From the NCBI GenBank assembly GCA_017559135.1, contig JAFYSZ010000003.1, positions 124,001-188,000 on the forward strand: a stretch of 64,000 nucleotides of DNA, in the 5' to 3' direction. The notes under the pieces are model-generated. The model searched no databases, was not told where the DNA came from, and worked only from the letters and a program-made list of their open reading frames with translations. The stretch is from Bacteroidales bacterium (GTDB lineage: Bacteria > Bacteroidota > Bacteroidia > Bacteroidales > P3). Of this stretch, positions 29,060 to 36,189 are shown in pieces (position 1 is the stretch's first letter; each line of letters begins with the position of its first letter). A program made the translations under genes and the position numbers.

Positions 29060-30091
29060 ATGGAATTTAGTGCAAAACAAATAGCTCACTTATTACAAGG
29101 AGTAGTTGAAGGAAACGAAGAAGTAATCGTTAATAAACTTTGCAAAATAGAAGAAGGAGAAGAAGGAGGCTTATCTTTCCTTGCAAATCCCAAATACACA
29201 CAATATATTTACACCACAAAATCAAGCATAGTCATCGTAAACCAAGACTTTGTAGCCGAAGAAAAAATATCAGCCACACTAATCAGAGTACAAGACGCTT
29301 ATGCTTGTTTTGCAAACCTTTTAGAAATCTACAATCAATATCGTTTCAACAAACAAGGCATTTCTTCCCTTGCCGTTATCGACCAAAAAGCCACAGTAGG
29401 CGAAGATTCTTATATAGGAGAGTTTGTTGTGATTTCACAAGATGCCAAGATAGGAAAAAATTGCAAGATTTATCCACACACATACATTGGCGACAACGTA
29501 ACAATAGGCGATAACGTAACAATTTTTGCAGGAGTAAAAATCTATCACGACACAATCATTGGCAATAACTGTATAATACACGCAGGAGCTGTACTTGGAG
29601 CAGATGGATTTGGCTTTGCACCGCTTGCAGACGGCACTTTCAAAAAAATAGCCCAAATAGGAAATGTCGTAATCAAAGATAACGTAGAAATAGGAGCAAA
29701 CACAACAATAGATAGAGCCACAATGGGTTCTACAATCGTTGAAGAAGGCTCAAAAATCGATAACCTATGTCAATTAGGCCATAATGTAACAGTAGGAAAG
29801 TCCACAGTAATGGCAGCACAAGTAGGAATTGCAGGCTCAACCAAAGTAGGAAGCAACTGTTTTGTAGGAGGACAAGCAGGATTTGCAGGACACATAACCG
29901 TAGGCGATAAATGCCAAGTAGGAGCACAATCAGGAATAATCTCAGACGTCAAATCAGGCTCAACAATCGTAGGAGCACCAGCAATAGACGCCAAACAATA
30001 TATGAAAAGTTATGTCTATTTCCGTAAATTAGAACAAATGAAAAAGCAAATAGACAACTTAGAAAAACAATTAAAAGCCTTACAGGAGTAA
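29060..30091 (+). CDS. lpxD: UDP-3-O-acylglucosamine N-acyltransferase
   Basis: Third step of lipid A synthesis: transfers an R-3-hydroxyacyl chain to the 2-amino group of UDP-3-O-acyl-glucosamine. The 343 residues have the N-terminal uridine-binding domain (about 1-100, [12 protein letters not shown] ... [12 protein letters not shown]), a left-handed hexapeptide beta-helix (about 105-310, e.g. [16 protein letters not shown]) containing the catalytic histidine region [12 protein letters not shown], and a C-terminal helix. In many Bacteroidales lpxC-fabZ and lpxA follow, but here the gene ends a plus-strand run and its stop codon lies in a hairpin shared with convergent folE. Confidence 0.96.
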   Translation: MEFSAKQIAHLLQGVVEGNEEVIVNKLCKIEEGEEGGLSFLANPKYTQYIYTTKSSIVIVNQDFVAEEKISATLIRVQDAYACFANLLEIYNQYRFNKQGISSLAVIDQKATVGEDSYIGEFVVISQDAKIGKNCKIYPHTYIGDNVTIGDNVTIFAGVKIYHDTIIGNNCIIHAGAVLGADGFGFAPLADGTFKKIAQIGNVVIKDNVEIGANTTIDRATMGSTIVEEGSKIDNLCQLGHNVTVGKSTVMAAQVGIAGSTKVGSNCFVGGQAGFAGHITVGDKCQVGAQSGIISDVKSGSTIVGAPAIDAKQYMKSYVYFRKLEQMKKQIDNLEKQLKALQE

Positions 30092-30117
30092 ATTACAATA
30101 AATTTACTCCTATAAGG
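30078..30117. terminator. Hairpin containing the stop codons of lpxD and folE
   Basis: Arms of 17 nt (30078-30094 and 30101-30117) pair with one internal mismatch around a 6-nt loop; the innermost 11 bp are perfect. The lpxD stop (30089-30091) and the folE stop (30093-30095) both lie inside. Neither strand has a strong T-run, so it may act as a collision or stabilising structure and not as a classical intrinsic terminator. Confidence 0.6.
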
Positions 30118-30701
30118 TGCATAAACTCTTCTCTTGTTTCTTTATTTTTAAGGAAAGCACCCGTAAAATCCGAAGTAGTAGTAACCGAGTTTTGTTTTTG
30201 TACGCCTCGCATACTCATACACAAGTGTCGAGCCTCAATAACAACGGCAACCCCCAACGGATTCAAGGTATTTTGAATACAATCTTTGATTTGTTGAGTC
30301 AATCTCTCTTGAACTTGCAGTCTTCTTGCAAAAACATCAACTATTCTCGGAATTTTGCTTAGTCCAACAATGTATCCGTTCGGAATATAAGCAACATGAG
30401 CCTTTCCAACCATAGGAACCATGTGATGTTCACACAAAGAATAAATTTCAATATCCTTTACGATTACCATTTGTTTGTAATCCTCCTTAAACATAGCCGA
30501 ACGCAAAATTTCCTCAGGTTTTAAATCATATCCGTGAGTAAAAAATTGCATTGCCTTAGCAACTCTCATAGGCGTTGCCAACAATCCTTCTCTGTTTACG
30601 TCTTCTCCCAACAAAGAAATAATCTCTTTGTAGTGATAAGCAAGCTTTTCTAATGTATCTTTGTTATATCGTTCAATTTTTTGATAGCCAAACTCTTCCA
30701 T
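30093..30701 (-). CDS. folE: GTP cyclohydrolase I
   Basis: Converts GTP to 7,8-dihydroneopterin triphosphate for folate synthesis. Recognised by [36 protein letters not shown] and [22 protein letters not shown]; the zinc ligands (Cys and His in LCEHH, Cys in HLCM) are intact, so it is the zinc type FolE. The frame is open to a TTG at 30719, but the promoter box at 30728-30735 would put that codon within 2-3 nt of the transcript start; the ATG at 30701 (MEEFGYQ) leaves a 20-nt leader and gives 202 residues, the expected size. Monocistronic. Confidence 0.95.
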   Translation of the reverse strand: MEEFGYQKIERYNKDTLEKLAYHYKEIISLLGEDVNREGLLATPMRVAKAMQFFTHGYDLKPEEILRSAMFKEDYKQMVIVKDIEIYSLCEHHMVPMVGKAHVAYIPNGYIVGLSKIPRIVDVFARRLQVQERLTQQIKDCIQNTLNPLGVAVVIEARHLCMSMRGVQKQNSVTTTSDFTGAFLKNKETREEFMHLIGVNLL

Positions 30702-30727
30702 AACATTGTTTTTAGTCAATTAAACGG

Positions 30728-30735
30728 CAAAAGTA
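30728..30735 (-). promoter_or_regulatory. folE promoter -7 box
   Basis: TACTTTTG on the minus strand. No clear TTTG at the expected upstream distance. It decides the choice of the ATG at 30701 over the upstream TTG. Confidence 0.55.
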
Positions 30736-30741
30736 CACAAT

Positions 30742-32247
30742 TTACTTGGGATTTTGCCATTTACCATCTTCTTTTATCATATCAATTAGCAGATTCAACG
30801 CATCTTCTTCGCAAATATTAGAATGCACCAACTCTTTTCCGCGATAAAGATGAACTTTGTTTTCCAATCCTCCAATGTATCCGTAATCTGCATCAGCCAT
30901 TTCTCCCGGTCCATTCACAATACAGCCCATCACAGCAATCTTTAATCCCTTTAAGTGTTTACATTTTTCTTTCACCTTAGCCAAAGCCGATTGAATGTCA
31001 TACTTTGTTCTTCCGCAAGAAGGACAAGCAATAAATTCTGCCTTATAAATCTCTTCTCCTGTTGCCTGTAAAAGTTCTGCTTGCAAGACTTTGTCGCACA
31101 ACTCTACTTTATCTGCCATCGATTCCATAATCAAAGCAGTTGTGTTGCCCAATAATCTCTCTTGATTAAAGTCTTTGTCCGTCTGAACAATAACTCCCGC
31201 AGGATAAGCAGAGTTTTTAAGCCTTTCTATCACTGCTTCGGGACTTTCTTTGCAAATATCAATTCTCTCAATGCCCGAAAAATCCTTAGGCTTTTGACGT
31301 TTTTCAAACTCCGAATTAAGTCTTATCCTTCTTTCTCTTTCCTCAAAAGGAATATCTTTGTAAGCATCTACAATTTTTTTTGCAACCTCAATTTCGTTTT
31401 CAGGAATTTCAGTTAGCGAAACCCTTATCGTGTCGCCAATTCCAAGAGCCAGCAAACTGCCTATGCCAGAAATAGATTTAACTCTGCCTTCAAATTCATT
31501 TCCGGCTTCGGTTACGCCCAAGTGAATAGGGAAATCATACCCTTTTTCCCTCATCATAGCACACAAAGTGCGAGTTGCATAGTGCATAACCTTGACATTG
31601 CTTGATTTCATTGACAAGACGAGATTTTCAAAGTCCAATTGCTTACAGATTTCTACAAATTCCATTGCCGAAGTCGCCATTGCAAAAGGAGTATCGCCAT
31701 ATCTTGACATTATTCTTTGACTTAGCGAGCCGTGATTAGTCCCTATTCTGACCGCAGTCTTGTTTCTCTTGCAGATTTCCAAAAGAGGAGCAAGTTTTTC
31801 TGTGATTTTTTCCAACTCCAAAGCATATTCCTCGTCTGTATAATTGATTTTTGAAATATTTCTATCGGTATAATTTCCGGGATTTATTCTTACCTTTTCC
31901 ACAATAGCGGCTGCTACTTCTGCTGCCTTAGGATTGAAATGTATGTCTGCGATTAGCGGAACGAAACAACCTCTTTTCGCTAATTCGTTCTTGATTTCAT
32001 AAAGATTTTGTGCTGCTTGAACATTTGAGGCAGTGATTCTGACTAATTCACAACCCTTTTCTACCAATCTTAGTGTTTGTTCTACCGTTGAAACGGTGTC
32101 CATTGTGTCGGTATTAGTCATTGACTGAATCCTAACAGGATTTTTTCCACCTATGCCAAGGTTTCCAACCATTACTTGCCTTGTAATGCGTCTTGAAACA
32201 GGGTTTGATACCTCCCAAGCAGGAATATTTCTATTCATAATATTCAT
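30742..32247 (-). CDS. ispG: 4-hydroxy-3-methylbut-2-en-1-yl diphosphate synthase
   Basis: Iron-sulfur enzyme of the MEP isoprenoid pathway, converting MEcPP to HMBPP. An N-terminal TIM barrel (NPVRIQSMTNTDTMDTVSTV, VRINPGNYTD, VRIGTNHGSLS) is followed by an inserted domain (about 270-375) and a C-terminal reductase domain with cluster ligands CPSCGRTKYD and MGCIVNGPGE. At about 500 residues it is longer than the E. coli form (372) and belongs to the three-domain type of Bacteroidota, Chlamydiae and plants. The frame continues to 32295, but the promoter -7 box lies at 32265-32272; ATG 32247 or 32238 is the start. Confidence 0.95.
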   Translation of the reverse strand: MNIMNRNIPAWEVSNPVSRRITRQVMVGNLGIGGKNPVRIQSMTNTDTMDTVSTVEQTLRLVEKGCELVRITASNVQAAQNLYEIKNELAKRGCFVPLIADIHFNPKAAEVAAAIVEKVRINPGNYTDRNISKINYTDEEYALELEKITEKLAPLLEICKRNKTAVRIGTNHGSLSQRIMSRYGDTPFAMATSAMEFVEICKQLDFENLVLSMKSSNVKVMHYATRTLCAMMREKGYDFPIHLGVTEAGNEFEGRVKSISGIGSLLALGIGDTIRVSLTEIPENEIEVAKKIVDAYKDIPFEERERRIRLNSEFEKRQKPKDFSGIERIDICKESPEAVIERLKNSAYPAGVIVQTDKDFNQERLLGNTTALIMESMADKVELCDKVLQAELLQATGEEIYKAEFIACPSCGRTKYDIQSALAKVKEKCKHLKGLKIAVMGCIVNGPGEMADADYGYIGGLENKVHLYRGKELVHSNICEEDALNLLIDMIKEDGKWQNPK

Positions 32248-32264
32248 TTGTTGATAATAGAGAA

Positions 32265-32296
32265 CAAAAGTACAGAAAAACTCCGAGACGCACAAA
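32265..32296 (-). promoter_or_regulatory. ispG promoter
   Basis: Minus-strand TTTG (32296-32293), 20 nt, TACTTTTG (32272-32265). Confidence 0.75.
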
Positions 32297-32314
32297 AATA
32301 TTTCTTTGATTTAA

Positions 32315-33181
32315 TTATTTGTTTCTTCGTCTAAATTCTGAGGGTGAAAGATTTACCATTCTTTTAAAGAAGTTTGAGAAATTAGCAAGAGAATTAAATC
32401 CTAATTCTTCTGCTATTTTTTCTGTTGAATAATCGTTTTCTAAAAGTCTTTTCTTGCATTCGTTTGCCAATTTCTCATCTATCCATCTTTTTGGAGTCTT
32501 TCCTGTGTTGGATTTTATCACAAACTCAAAATAACCCTTAGACAAATGAACGCTTTCTGCATAAAAATTAGTGTCTTTGTTTGCTGTTACACACTCATCT
32601 AATAAACTGAAAAACTTTTTGCAAATACCGTAGTCGTTAAAAAATGCATTTTCTTTTTTTTCTTTTAAAGAAAGATAGTAATACGTACGCGTCAAATTCG
32701 TAACAGCATCTATTCTGTAAGGAGTTGTTGTATAAGAAAGACATTTCTTTATATCATTAAATAGATTTGAGAAAAATTTGTCTTCGTTCTTTTTCAAATA
32801 ATACAAAGGCATTGCTTTAACTTTGTTGTGATAAGAGGTGCTGATTATATTGTTTGTTAAAAAATTATCTTTCAAATTTGGAGTAATAACCAAGTAGTGA
32901 ATCTTTATGTCGTTGCTGCAAGAAATAATTTCCAATTCATTATTCTCTTGTACAAGAAAAAGAGTAGGTGCTTGCAATTCATATTTTTTCATATCCAACA
33001 TAACGACAACACTCCCTCTTTCAAGGAAAATATCTAAGTAATAATCGGTTTTATAAGGCTTAAAGTTGTTTTTTAGAATTTCAATATTGTTTGAATACAA
33101 CAAATCGTAGTTTATCTTCTCTTTATTTTTTGCCTTATCAAATTGTTCTTGCCAATTGAATAAACAAGTCTTGTTTTTCAT
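32315..33181 (-). CDS. AraC family transcriptional regulator
   Basis: A 288-residue regulator. The C-terminal AraC DNA-binding domain (about 190-288) has both helix-turn-helix units, including KRWIDEKLANECKKRLLENDYSTEKIAEELGFNSLANFSNFFKRM and SPSEFRRRNK. The N-terminal 150 residues look like a beta-barrel sensor domain (LQAPTLFLVQENNELEIIS) of the type seen in Bacteroidales AraC proteins of unknown ligand. It is transcribed away from the structured leader and microprotein genes at 33.3-33.85 kb, so those are candidate targets. Confidence 0.88.
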   Translation of the reverse strand: MKNKTCLFNWQEQFDKAKNKEKINYDLLYSNNIEILKNNFKPYKTDYYLDIFLERGSVVVMLDMKKYELQAPTLFLVQENNELEIISCSNDIKIHYLVITPNLKDNFLTNNIISTSYHNKVKAMPLYYLKKNEDKFFSNLFNDIKKCLSYTTTPYRIDAVTNLTRTYYYLSLKEKKENAFFNDYGICKKFFSLLDECVTANKDTNFYAESVHLSKGYFEFVIKSNTGKTPKRWIDEKLANECKKRLLENDYSTEKIAEELGFNSLANFSNFFKRMVNLSPSEFRRRNK

Positions 33182-33210
33182 AAACAGAAACGCTGAATTT
33201 TAATTTTTTG

Positions 33211-33218
33211 CAAATATA
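33211..33218 (-). promoter_or_regulatory. Promoter -7 box of the AraC regulator gene
   Basis: Minus-strand TATATTTG, 30 nt before the ATG. No TTTG at the usual distance. Confidence 0.5.
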
Positions 33219-33304
33219 ACATAATTATAATACAAAAATTAAAAATCTTGTAAATCTTAAAAAAGTCCTTGTAAATTAGAAATAAAGTTCTGAAATTTTT
33301 ATTA

Positions 33305-33350
33305 TATTTTTGCAAACGAAAATTTTCACGATTTTTTTAGTACTAAAAAA
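33305..33350 (+). promoter_or_regulatory. Promoter -7 box and double-palindrome leader element
   Basis: TATTTTTG (33305-33312) overlaps the start of an 18-nt element GCAAACGAAAATTTTCAC (33312-33329) that recurs exactly at 54296. Its core GAAAATTTTC is a perfect palindrome; 3 nt later comes an 18-bp perfect palindrome TTTTTTAGTACTAAAAAA (33333-33350). Could be an operator or, as RNA, a pair of small stem-loops at the 5' end of the transcript. Confidence 0.6.
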
Positions 33351-33410
33351 CAAATGAAGCAATGATGAAAACAAGTATTAAAAAATTATTAATTAAAAAA
33401 GTAAAAAACA

Positions 33411-33473
33411 ATGAAGAAATTTTTTACAACTAAGTTTACTATTTCAATAATAAACTTAGTTGTAAGTATATAA
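33411..33473 (+). CDS. Possible 20-residue leader peptide
   Basis: ATG to TAA, reading MKKFFTTKFTISIINLVVSI: a basic start and a hydrophobic rest. The hairpin at 33424-33465 lies inside it, so ribosome movement would affect folding. A second tiny frame (33362-33433, 23 codons) overlaps. Too short to be sure either is translated. Confidence 0.25.
   Translation: MKKFFTTKFTISIINLVVSI
33424..33465 (+). repeat. 15-bp perfect hairpin in the microprotein leader
   Basis: Arms TTACAACTAAGTTTA (33424-33438) and TAAACTTAGTTGTAA (33451-33465), 12-nt loop. It ends 18 nt before the ATG of the first microprotein and is not followed by a T-run, so it is more likely a regulatory or stabilising structure than a terminator. 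Confidence 0.65.
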
Positions 33474-33483
33474 CTTTAATAAT

Positions 33484-33660
33484 ATGGAAGAAATAAAAGA
33501 AATATTAAAAGAGAATCAAAGATTGGCGAAAGAAAACCAAGAAATCTTTCAACGAATTAACAAAAAATCAAAAATATATGAAAGAGTAGAACTCGTATTT
33601 TCAATTCTATTCTTTGTTGTTTTAACAATAGGCTTTATATTGGTAGAGTTTAATAATTAA
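33484..33660 (+). CDS. 58-residue membrane microprotein, copy 1
   Basis: Unrecognised. MEEIKEILKENQRLAKENQE begins a charged helix with coiled-coil character (about 1-34), followed by one hydrophobic helix (about 36-54) and FNN at the end. It has the same length as the following gene, and the first eight codons are identical at the DNA level, so the pair arose by tandem duplication. The two genes are 12 nt apart and followed by a strong hairpin repeat, which makes a small operon starting at the -7 box at 33305. A membrane-anchored coiled coil, or a small-peptide toxin, would both fit the shape; nothing in the sequence decides. Confidence 0.65.
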   Translation: MEEIKEILKENQRLAKENQEIFQRINKKSKIYERVELVFSILFFVVLTIGFILVEFNN

Positions 33661-33672
33661 AAATAATATGCA

Positions 33673-33849
33673 ATGGAAGAAATAAAAGAAATATTACAAG
33701 AAACACAAAAAACATTACAAGGAAATAACGAAGAATTAAAGAAAATCGAGAAAAAAATAATTACAGACAAGAAATCTCTTATTTTAGGGAGTTTATCAAT
33801 GTTGATTCTTGAAGTAGTTGCTGTTGCGTATTTTATGGATTATCTTTAA
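33673..33849 (+). CDS. 58-residue membrane microprotein, copy 2
   Basis: Unrecognised paralogue of the preceding gene. MEEIKEILQETQKTLQGNNE starts a charged helix (about 1-34), then one membrane helix (about 35-54) ending AYFMDYL. After the shared first eight residues the two proteins diverge strongly while keeping length and topology, which argues that both are real and under selection. The ATG lies 12 nt after the previous stop. The transcript should end at the hairpin repeat at 33874-33925. Confidence 0.65.
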   Translation: MEEIKEILQETQKTLQGNNEELKKIEKKIITDKKSLILGSLSMLILEVVAVAYFMDYL

Positions 33850-33858
33850 AAACAAAAA

Positions 33859-33940
33859 AATAAGTCTAAGAAATAAAAAAATAACTCTATGATTTAAAAA
33901 ATTATTTCATAGAGTTATTTTTTTAAAACAAAGAAATATT
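33859..33940. repeat. Dispersed hairpin repeat, copy A (bidirectional terminator)
   Basis: A 19-bp perfect stem (33874-33892 with 33907-33925; core ATAACTCTATGA / TCATAGAGTTAT) and a 14-nt loop, with T-rich 3' ends on both strands. It lies between the convergent microprotein operon and porin gene. Over about 65 nt it differs from copy B (54.2 kb) at one position. A 9-bp direct repeat AAGTCTAAG flanks it (33862-33870 and 33946-33954). Confidence 0.8.
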
Positions 33941-33955
33941 TTCAGAAGTCTAAGA

Positions 33956-34903
33956 CTATATTCCAAAATAGCAACTAATAAATGCTGAATACTTGGTATT
34001 GAGGTTGTTATCTCTTGGAATGCTTGCTTTGAGGTTTGGTGAAATTTTGATATTATCGTTAATTCGATATTCAAATCCTGCTATCACGCTTGAATTGCCT
34101 TGTGTTGTAAGTAGGATTTCTTCCTCTAAGATGTCATACCTTGCATAGAAGTCAAAATTCTTATTGATTGAGAAATTGCCAAAGAAACTTGCTCCTTGTT
34201 TTTGGTCTTTTAGAATGTTATACTCTGCTCCGAGAGTGATTTTTTCGCTTTTATAGCCTGTGAAGAAAGAGAAATTTGCTTGATTTTCATCGTTTACTCC
34301 TCCGTATAGGCGAAAATACAAATTCTTTATTGGATTTATTGTTGCTCCTAAGCCATATTGAAAACTATTGTTTTGTTGTAGTTTTTTATATCCTTCTCCG
34401 TTTGTTATGATTGCGTCAATTGAGAGAATTTCTCCAAATTTATATGCTGCCGATAGCCCTAAGTCTGCACTATGTCCAAATTTATATTCGTCTTGAAAGG
34501 ATTTTGCTACGTATCTTTTGCCCCAAAATTTTTCTATTTCATTGAATTGTGTTGTGGAAATCAATCCTGCGTTGAGCGAAAGATTGTTGTGTTTCCATGA
34601 GATTTGAGCATTTTTTATGTAGGCTATGCGTTGATAGTCGTTTACTTGTTTCGACTCGCCTATGTCCATAACTGCTTTTATTGATAAGCCTTTTTTTAGT
34701 TCGTATTGATAGCCTAAGTATGCTCTGTTTAATTCAAAGCCTAATTCTTCTTTCTCTTCTCCAAAGCCTGCATAGAAATCGCCAAATACTTGAATGATTG
34801 GCTTGCCATTTGTTTGCGTTTGGTTTTCTTGTGCTATCAATGCAGAGTTGAAAACAATGCTTGCAATTAGTAATGCAATTATTCTTTTAATTTTCATTTT
34901 CAA
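33956..34903 (-). CDS. Outer-membrane porin-like beta-barrel protein
   Basis: A 315-residue protein with signal peptide (about 1-24, ...SALIAQ) and alternating amphipathic strands throughout (FGDFYAGFG, LNRAYLGYQYELKKGLSIKAVMDIG, SADLGLSAAYKFGEI, LYFRLYGGVND), ending in a C-terminal aromatic strand FISCYFGI typical of barrel insertion signals. It resembles phosphate-selective porin O/P-like barrels of Bacteroidota but is shorter; substrate unknown. Its 5' end overlaps the tatD stop by up to 17 nt (by 11 nt if the third codon Met is used). Confidence 0.75.
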   Translation of the reverse strand: MKMKIKRIIALLIASIVFNSALIAQENQTQTNGKPIIQVFGDFYAGFGEEKEELGFELNRAYLGYQYELKKGLSIKAVMDIGESKQVNDYQRIAYIKNAQISWKHNNLSLNAGLISTTQFNEIEKFWGKRYVAKSFQDEYKFGHSADLGLSAAYKFGEILSIDAIITNGEGYKKLQQNNSFQYGLGATINPIKNLYFRLYGGVNDENQANFSFFTGYKSEKITLGAEYNILKDQKQGASFFGNFSINKNFDFYARYDILEEEILLTTQGNSSVIAGFEYRINDNIKISPNLKASIPRDNNLNTKYSAFISCYFGI

Positions 34904-35663
34904 ATATGTTTAAGGCTGTTTGTGTTGTGATTTCGGCTACTTGTTCTAATGGAATTTCTTTTACTTCGGCTACAAATTGTGCAATGTCTAATATGTATGC
35001 ACTTTCATTGCGTTTTCCTCTGTGTGGTACGGGTGCAAGATATGGCGAATCGGTTTCTAAAACTATGTCTTTGATGTCTATTTGCTTTACAATTTCGGAT
35101 AGTTTTGAGTTTTTAAAGGTTAAAACTCCTCCTATTCCTATTTTAAATCCCATTTCTATGACGGTTTTTGCTTGTCTTAAATCTCCTCCAAAGCAGTGAA
35201 ATATGCTTTTGTATTGTTTTTTGTTAATGGTTTTTAGGCTGCGATAGATTTCATCAAAACTTTTTCGTGCGTGAACAATGAATGGTTTTTCTAATTCTAA
35301 TGCCCATGCGATTTGTTGTTCAAATGCTATGATTTGTTGTTCTAAAAATTCTTTGTCCCAATACAAATCTATCCCGATTTCGCCTATTGCACAAAATTTT
35401 TTGGGATTTTCAAATAAGGTTTCTTTGATAATAGATAAGGATTCTATGTAATTTTCTTTTACGCTCGTAGGGTGAAGTCCCATCATAGGAATACAGCAGT
35501 CGTATTTTTCGCAAAGAGAAATCAAAGGCTTTATTGTGGTTTCATCAACGTTTGGGATATACATCTTATACACTCCATTTTCGTTTGCTCTCTTTATTAC
35601 AGATTCTAAATCCTGAGCAAAACTTTCTTCATACAAATGAGTATGTGTGTCAATCAATCTCAT
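34887..35663 (-). CDS. TatD family metal-dependent hydrolase
   Basis: A 258-residue amidohydrolase-fold nuclease. Metal ligands are visible in IDTHTHLYEESF (about 4-15), GEIGIDLYW (Glu near 95), PFIVHARKSFDEI (His near 131), IFHCFGGD (His near 155) and VLETDSPYLAP (Asp near 206), all as in TatD/YcfH 3'-5' DNA exonucleases. Normal length. It is upstream of, and overlaps, the porin gene; a functional connection is not obvious. Confidence 0.92.
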   Translation of the reverse strand: MRLIDTHTHLYEESFAQDLESVIKRANENGVYKMYIPNVDETTIKPLISLCEKYDCCIPMMGLHPTSVKENYIESLSIIKETLFENPKKFCAIGEIGIDLYWDKEFLEQQIIAFEQQIAWALELEKPFIVHARKSFDEIYRSLKTINKKQYKSIFHCFGGDLRQAKTVIEMGFKIGIGGVLTFKNSKLSEIVKQIDIKDIVLETDSPYLAPVPHRGKRNESAYILDIAQFVAEVKEIPLEQVAEITTQTALNIFENEN

Positions 35664-35682
35664 AATTCAATATATAACAAAA

Positions 35683-35706
35683 AAACCTCCTTATTGAAGG
35701 AGGTTT
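35683..35706 (-). terminator. rpsT terminator
   Basis: 10-bp stem AAACCTCCTT / AAGGAGGTTT with a 4-nt loop, followed on the minus strand by a run of seven Ts (35685-35679). It lies 31 nt after the rpsT stop. Confidence 0.85.
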
Positions 35707-35737
35707 GAGGTTTTATGTCTTTGTTTACAAATATTTT

Positions 35738-35992
35738 TTACTTTACAGAAGCGACTCTTTTCATACATTTTGATTTAAGATTCGCAGCTTTGTTTTTGTG
35801 AATAACTGAACGCTTTGCTAATTTGTCTATTTGAGCAATCAATTTAGGTAATTTAGCACTTGCTTCTGTTAAATCTTCAGTCATTCTGAAATCTTTCAAA
35901 GCATTTCTCATCGTTTTAGCGTAATAACGATTTGCTATTCTTTTTTTATCGTTTGCACGAACTCTTTTTATTGCACTCTTATGATTTGCCAT
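35738..35992 (-). CDS. rpsT: 30S ribosomal protein S20
   Basis: 84 residues, basic, opening [22 protein letters not shown] and ending [14 protein letters not shown]: the complete S20 family, which binds the 5' and 3' minor domains of 16S rRNA. No promoter box is seen immediately upstream; only 35 nt separate it from the tRNA-Glu gene and no terminator lies between, so both probably come from the tRNA promoter at 36124-36154. Confidence 0.96.
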   Translation of the reverse strand: MANHKSAIKRVRANDKKRIANRYYAKTMRNALKDFRMTEDLTEASAKLPKLIAQIDKLAKRSVIHKNKAANLKSKCMKRVASVK

Positions 35993-36027
35993 TTCCTTTT
36001 TTCTTTCTCTATTTCTTTAATCTTTTG

Positions 36028-36102
36028 TACCCCGTAGGGGATTCGAACCCCTGATTTCAAGAATGAAAATCTTGCGTCCTAGGCCAACTAGACGAACGGG
36101 GC
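36028..36102 (-). tRNA. tRNA-Glu (anticodon UUC)
   Basis: 75-nt cloverleaf read on the minus strand: acceptor GCCCCGT pairing with ACGGGGT (G1-U72 wobble), anticodon stem CAAGA/TCTTG around loop TTTTCAT giving anticodon UUC, and T arm with GGTTCGAATCC. Discriminator A at 36028; the CCA end is not encoded in full. Confidence 0.93.
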
Positions 36103-36123
36103 GTCTTGCCTTAATTGACGTTG

Positions 36124-36154
36124 CAAAATTACTACTATTTTTAATACTACCAAA
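36124..36154 (-). promoter_or_regulatory. tRNA-Glu (and rpsT) promoter
   Basis: Minus-strand TTTG (36154-36151), 19 nt, TAATTTTG (36131-36124). Confidence 0.75.
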
Positions 36155-36189
36155 TTTTTTCTATGATTTTTTTTAATTTTTTTCTATGA
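36155..36189. repeat. Decayed dispersed repeat unit
   Basis: Two copies of TTTTTTCTATGA (36155-36166 and 36176-36187) in the 3' flank of the 219-residue gene; CTATGATTT matches the left arm and loop of the intact copies. Confidence 0.35.

Noticed and set aside
33305..33350. Leader palindromes as ends of an insertion sequence
   Set aside because: No transposase frame and no matching inverted end within several kb; the two copies lie in the same orientation relative to downstream genes, which fits regulation better.
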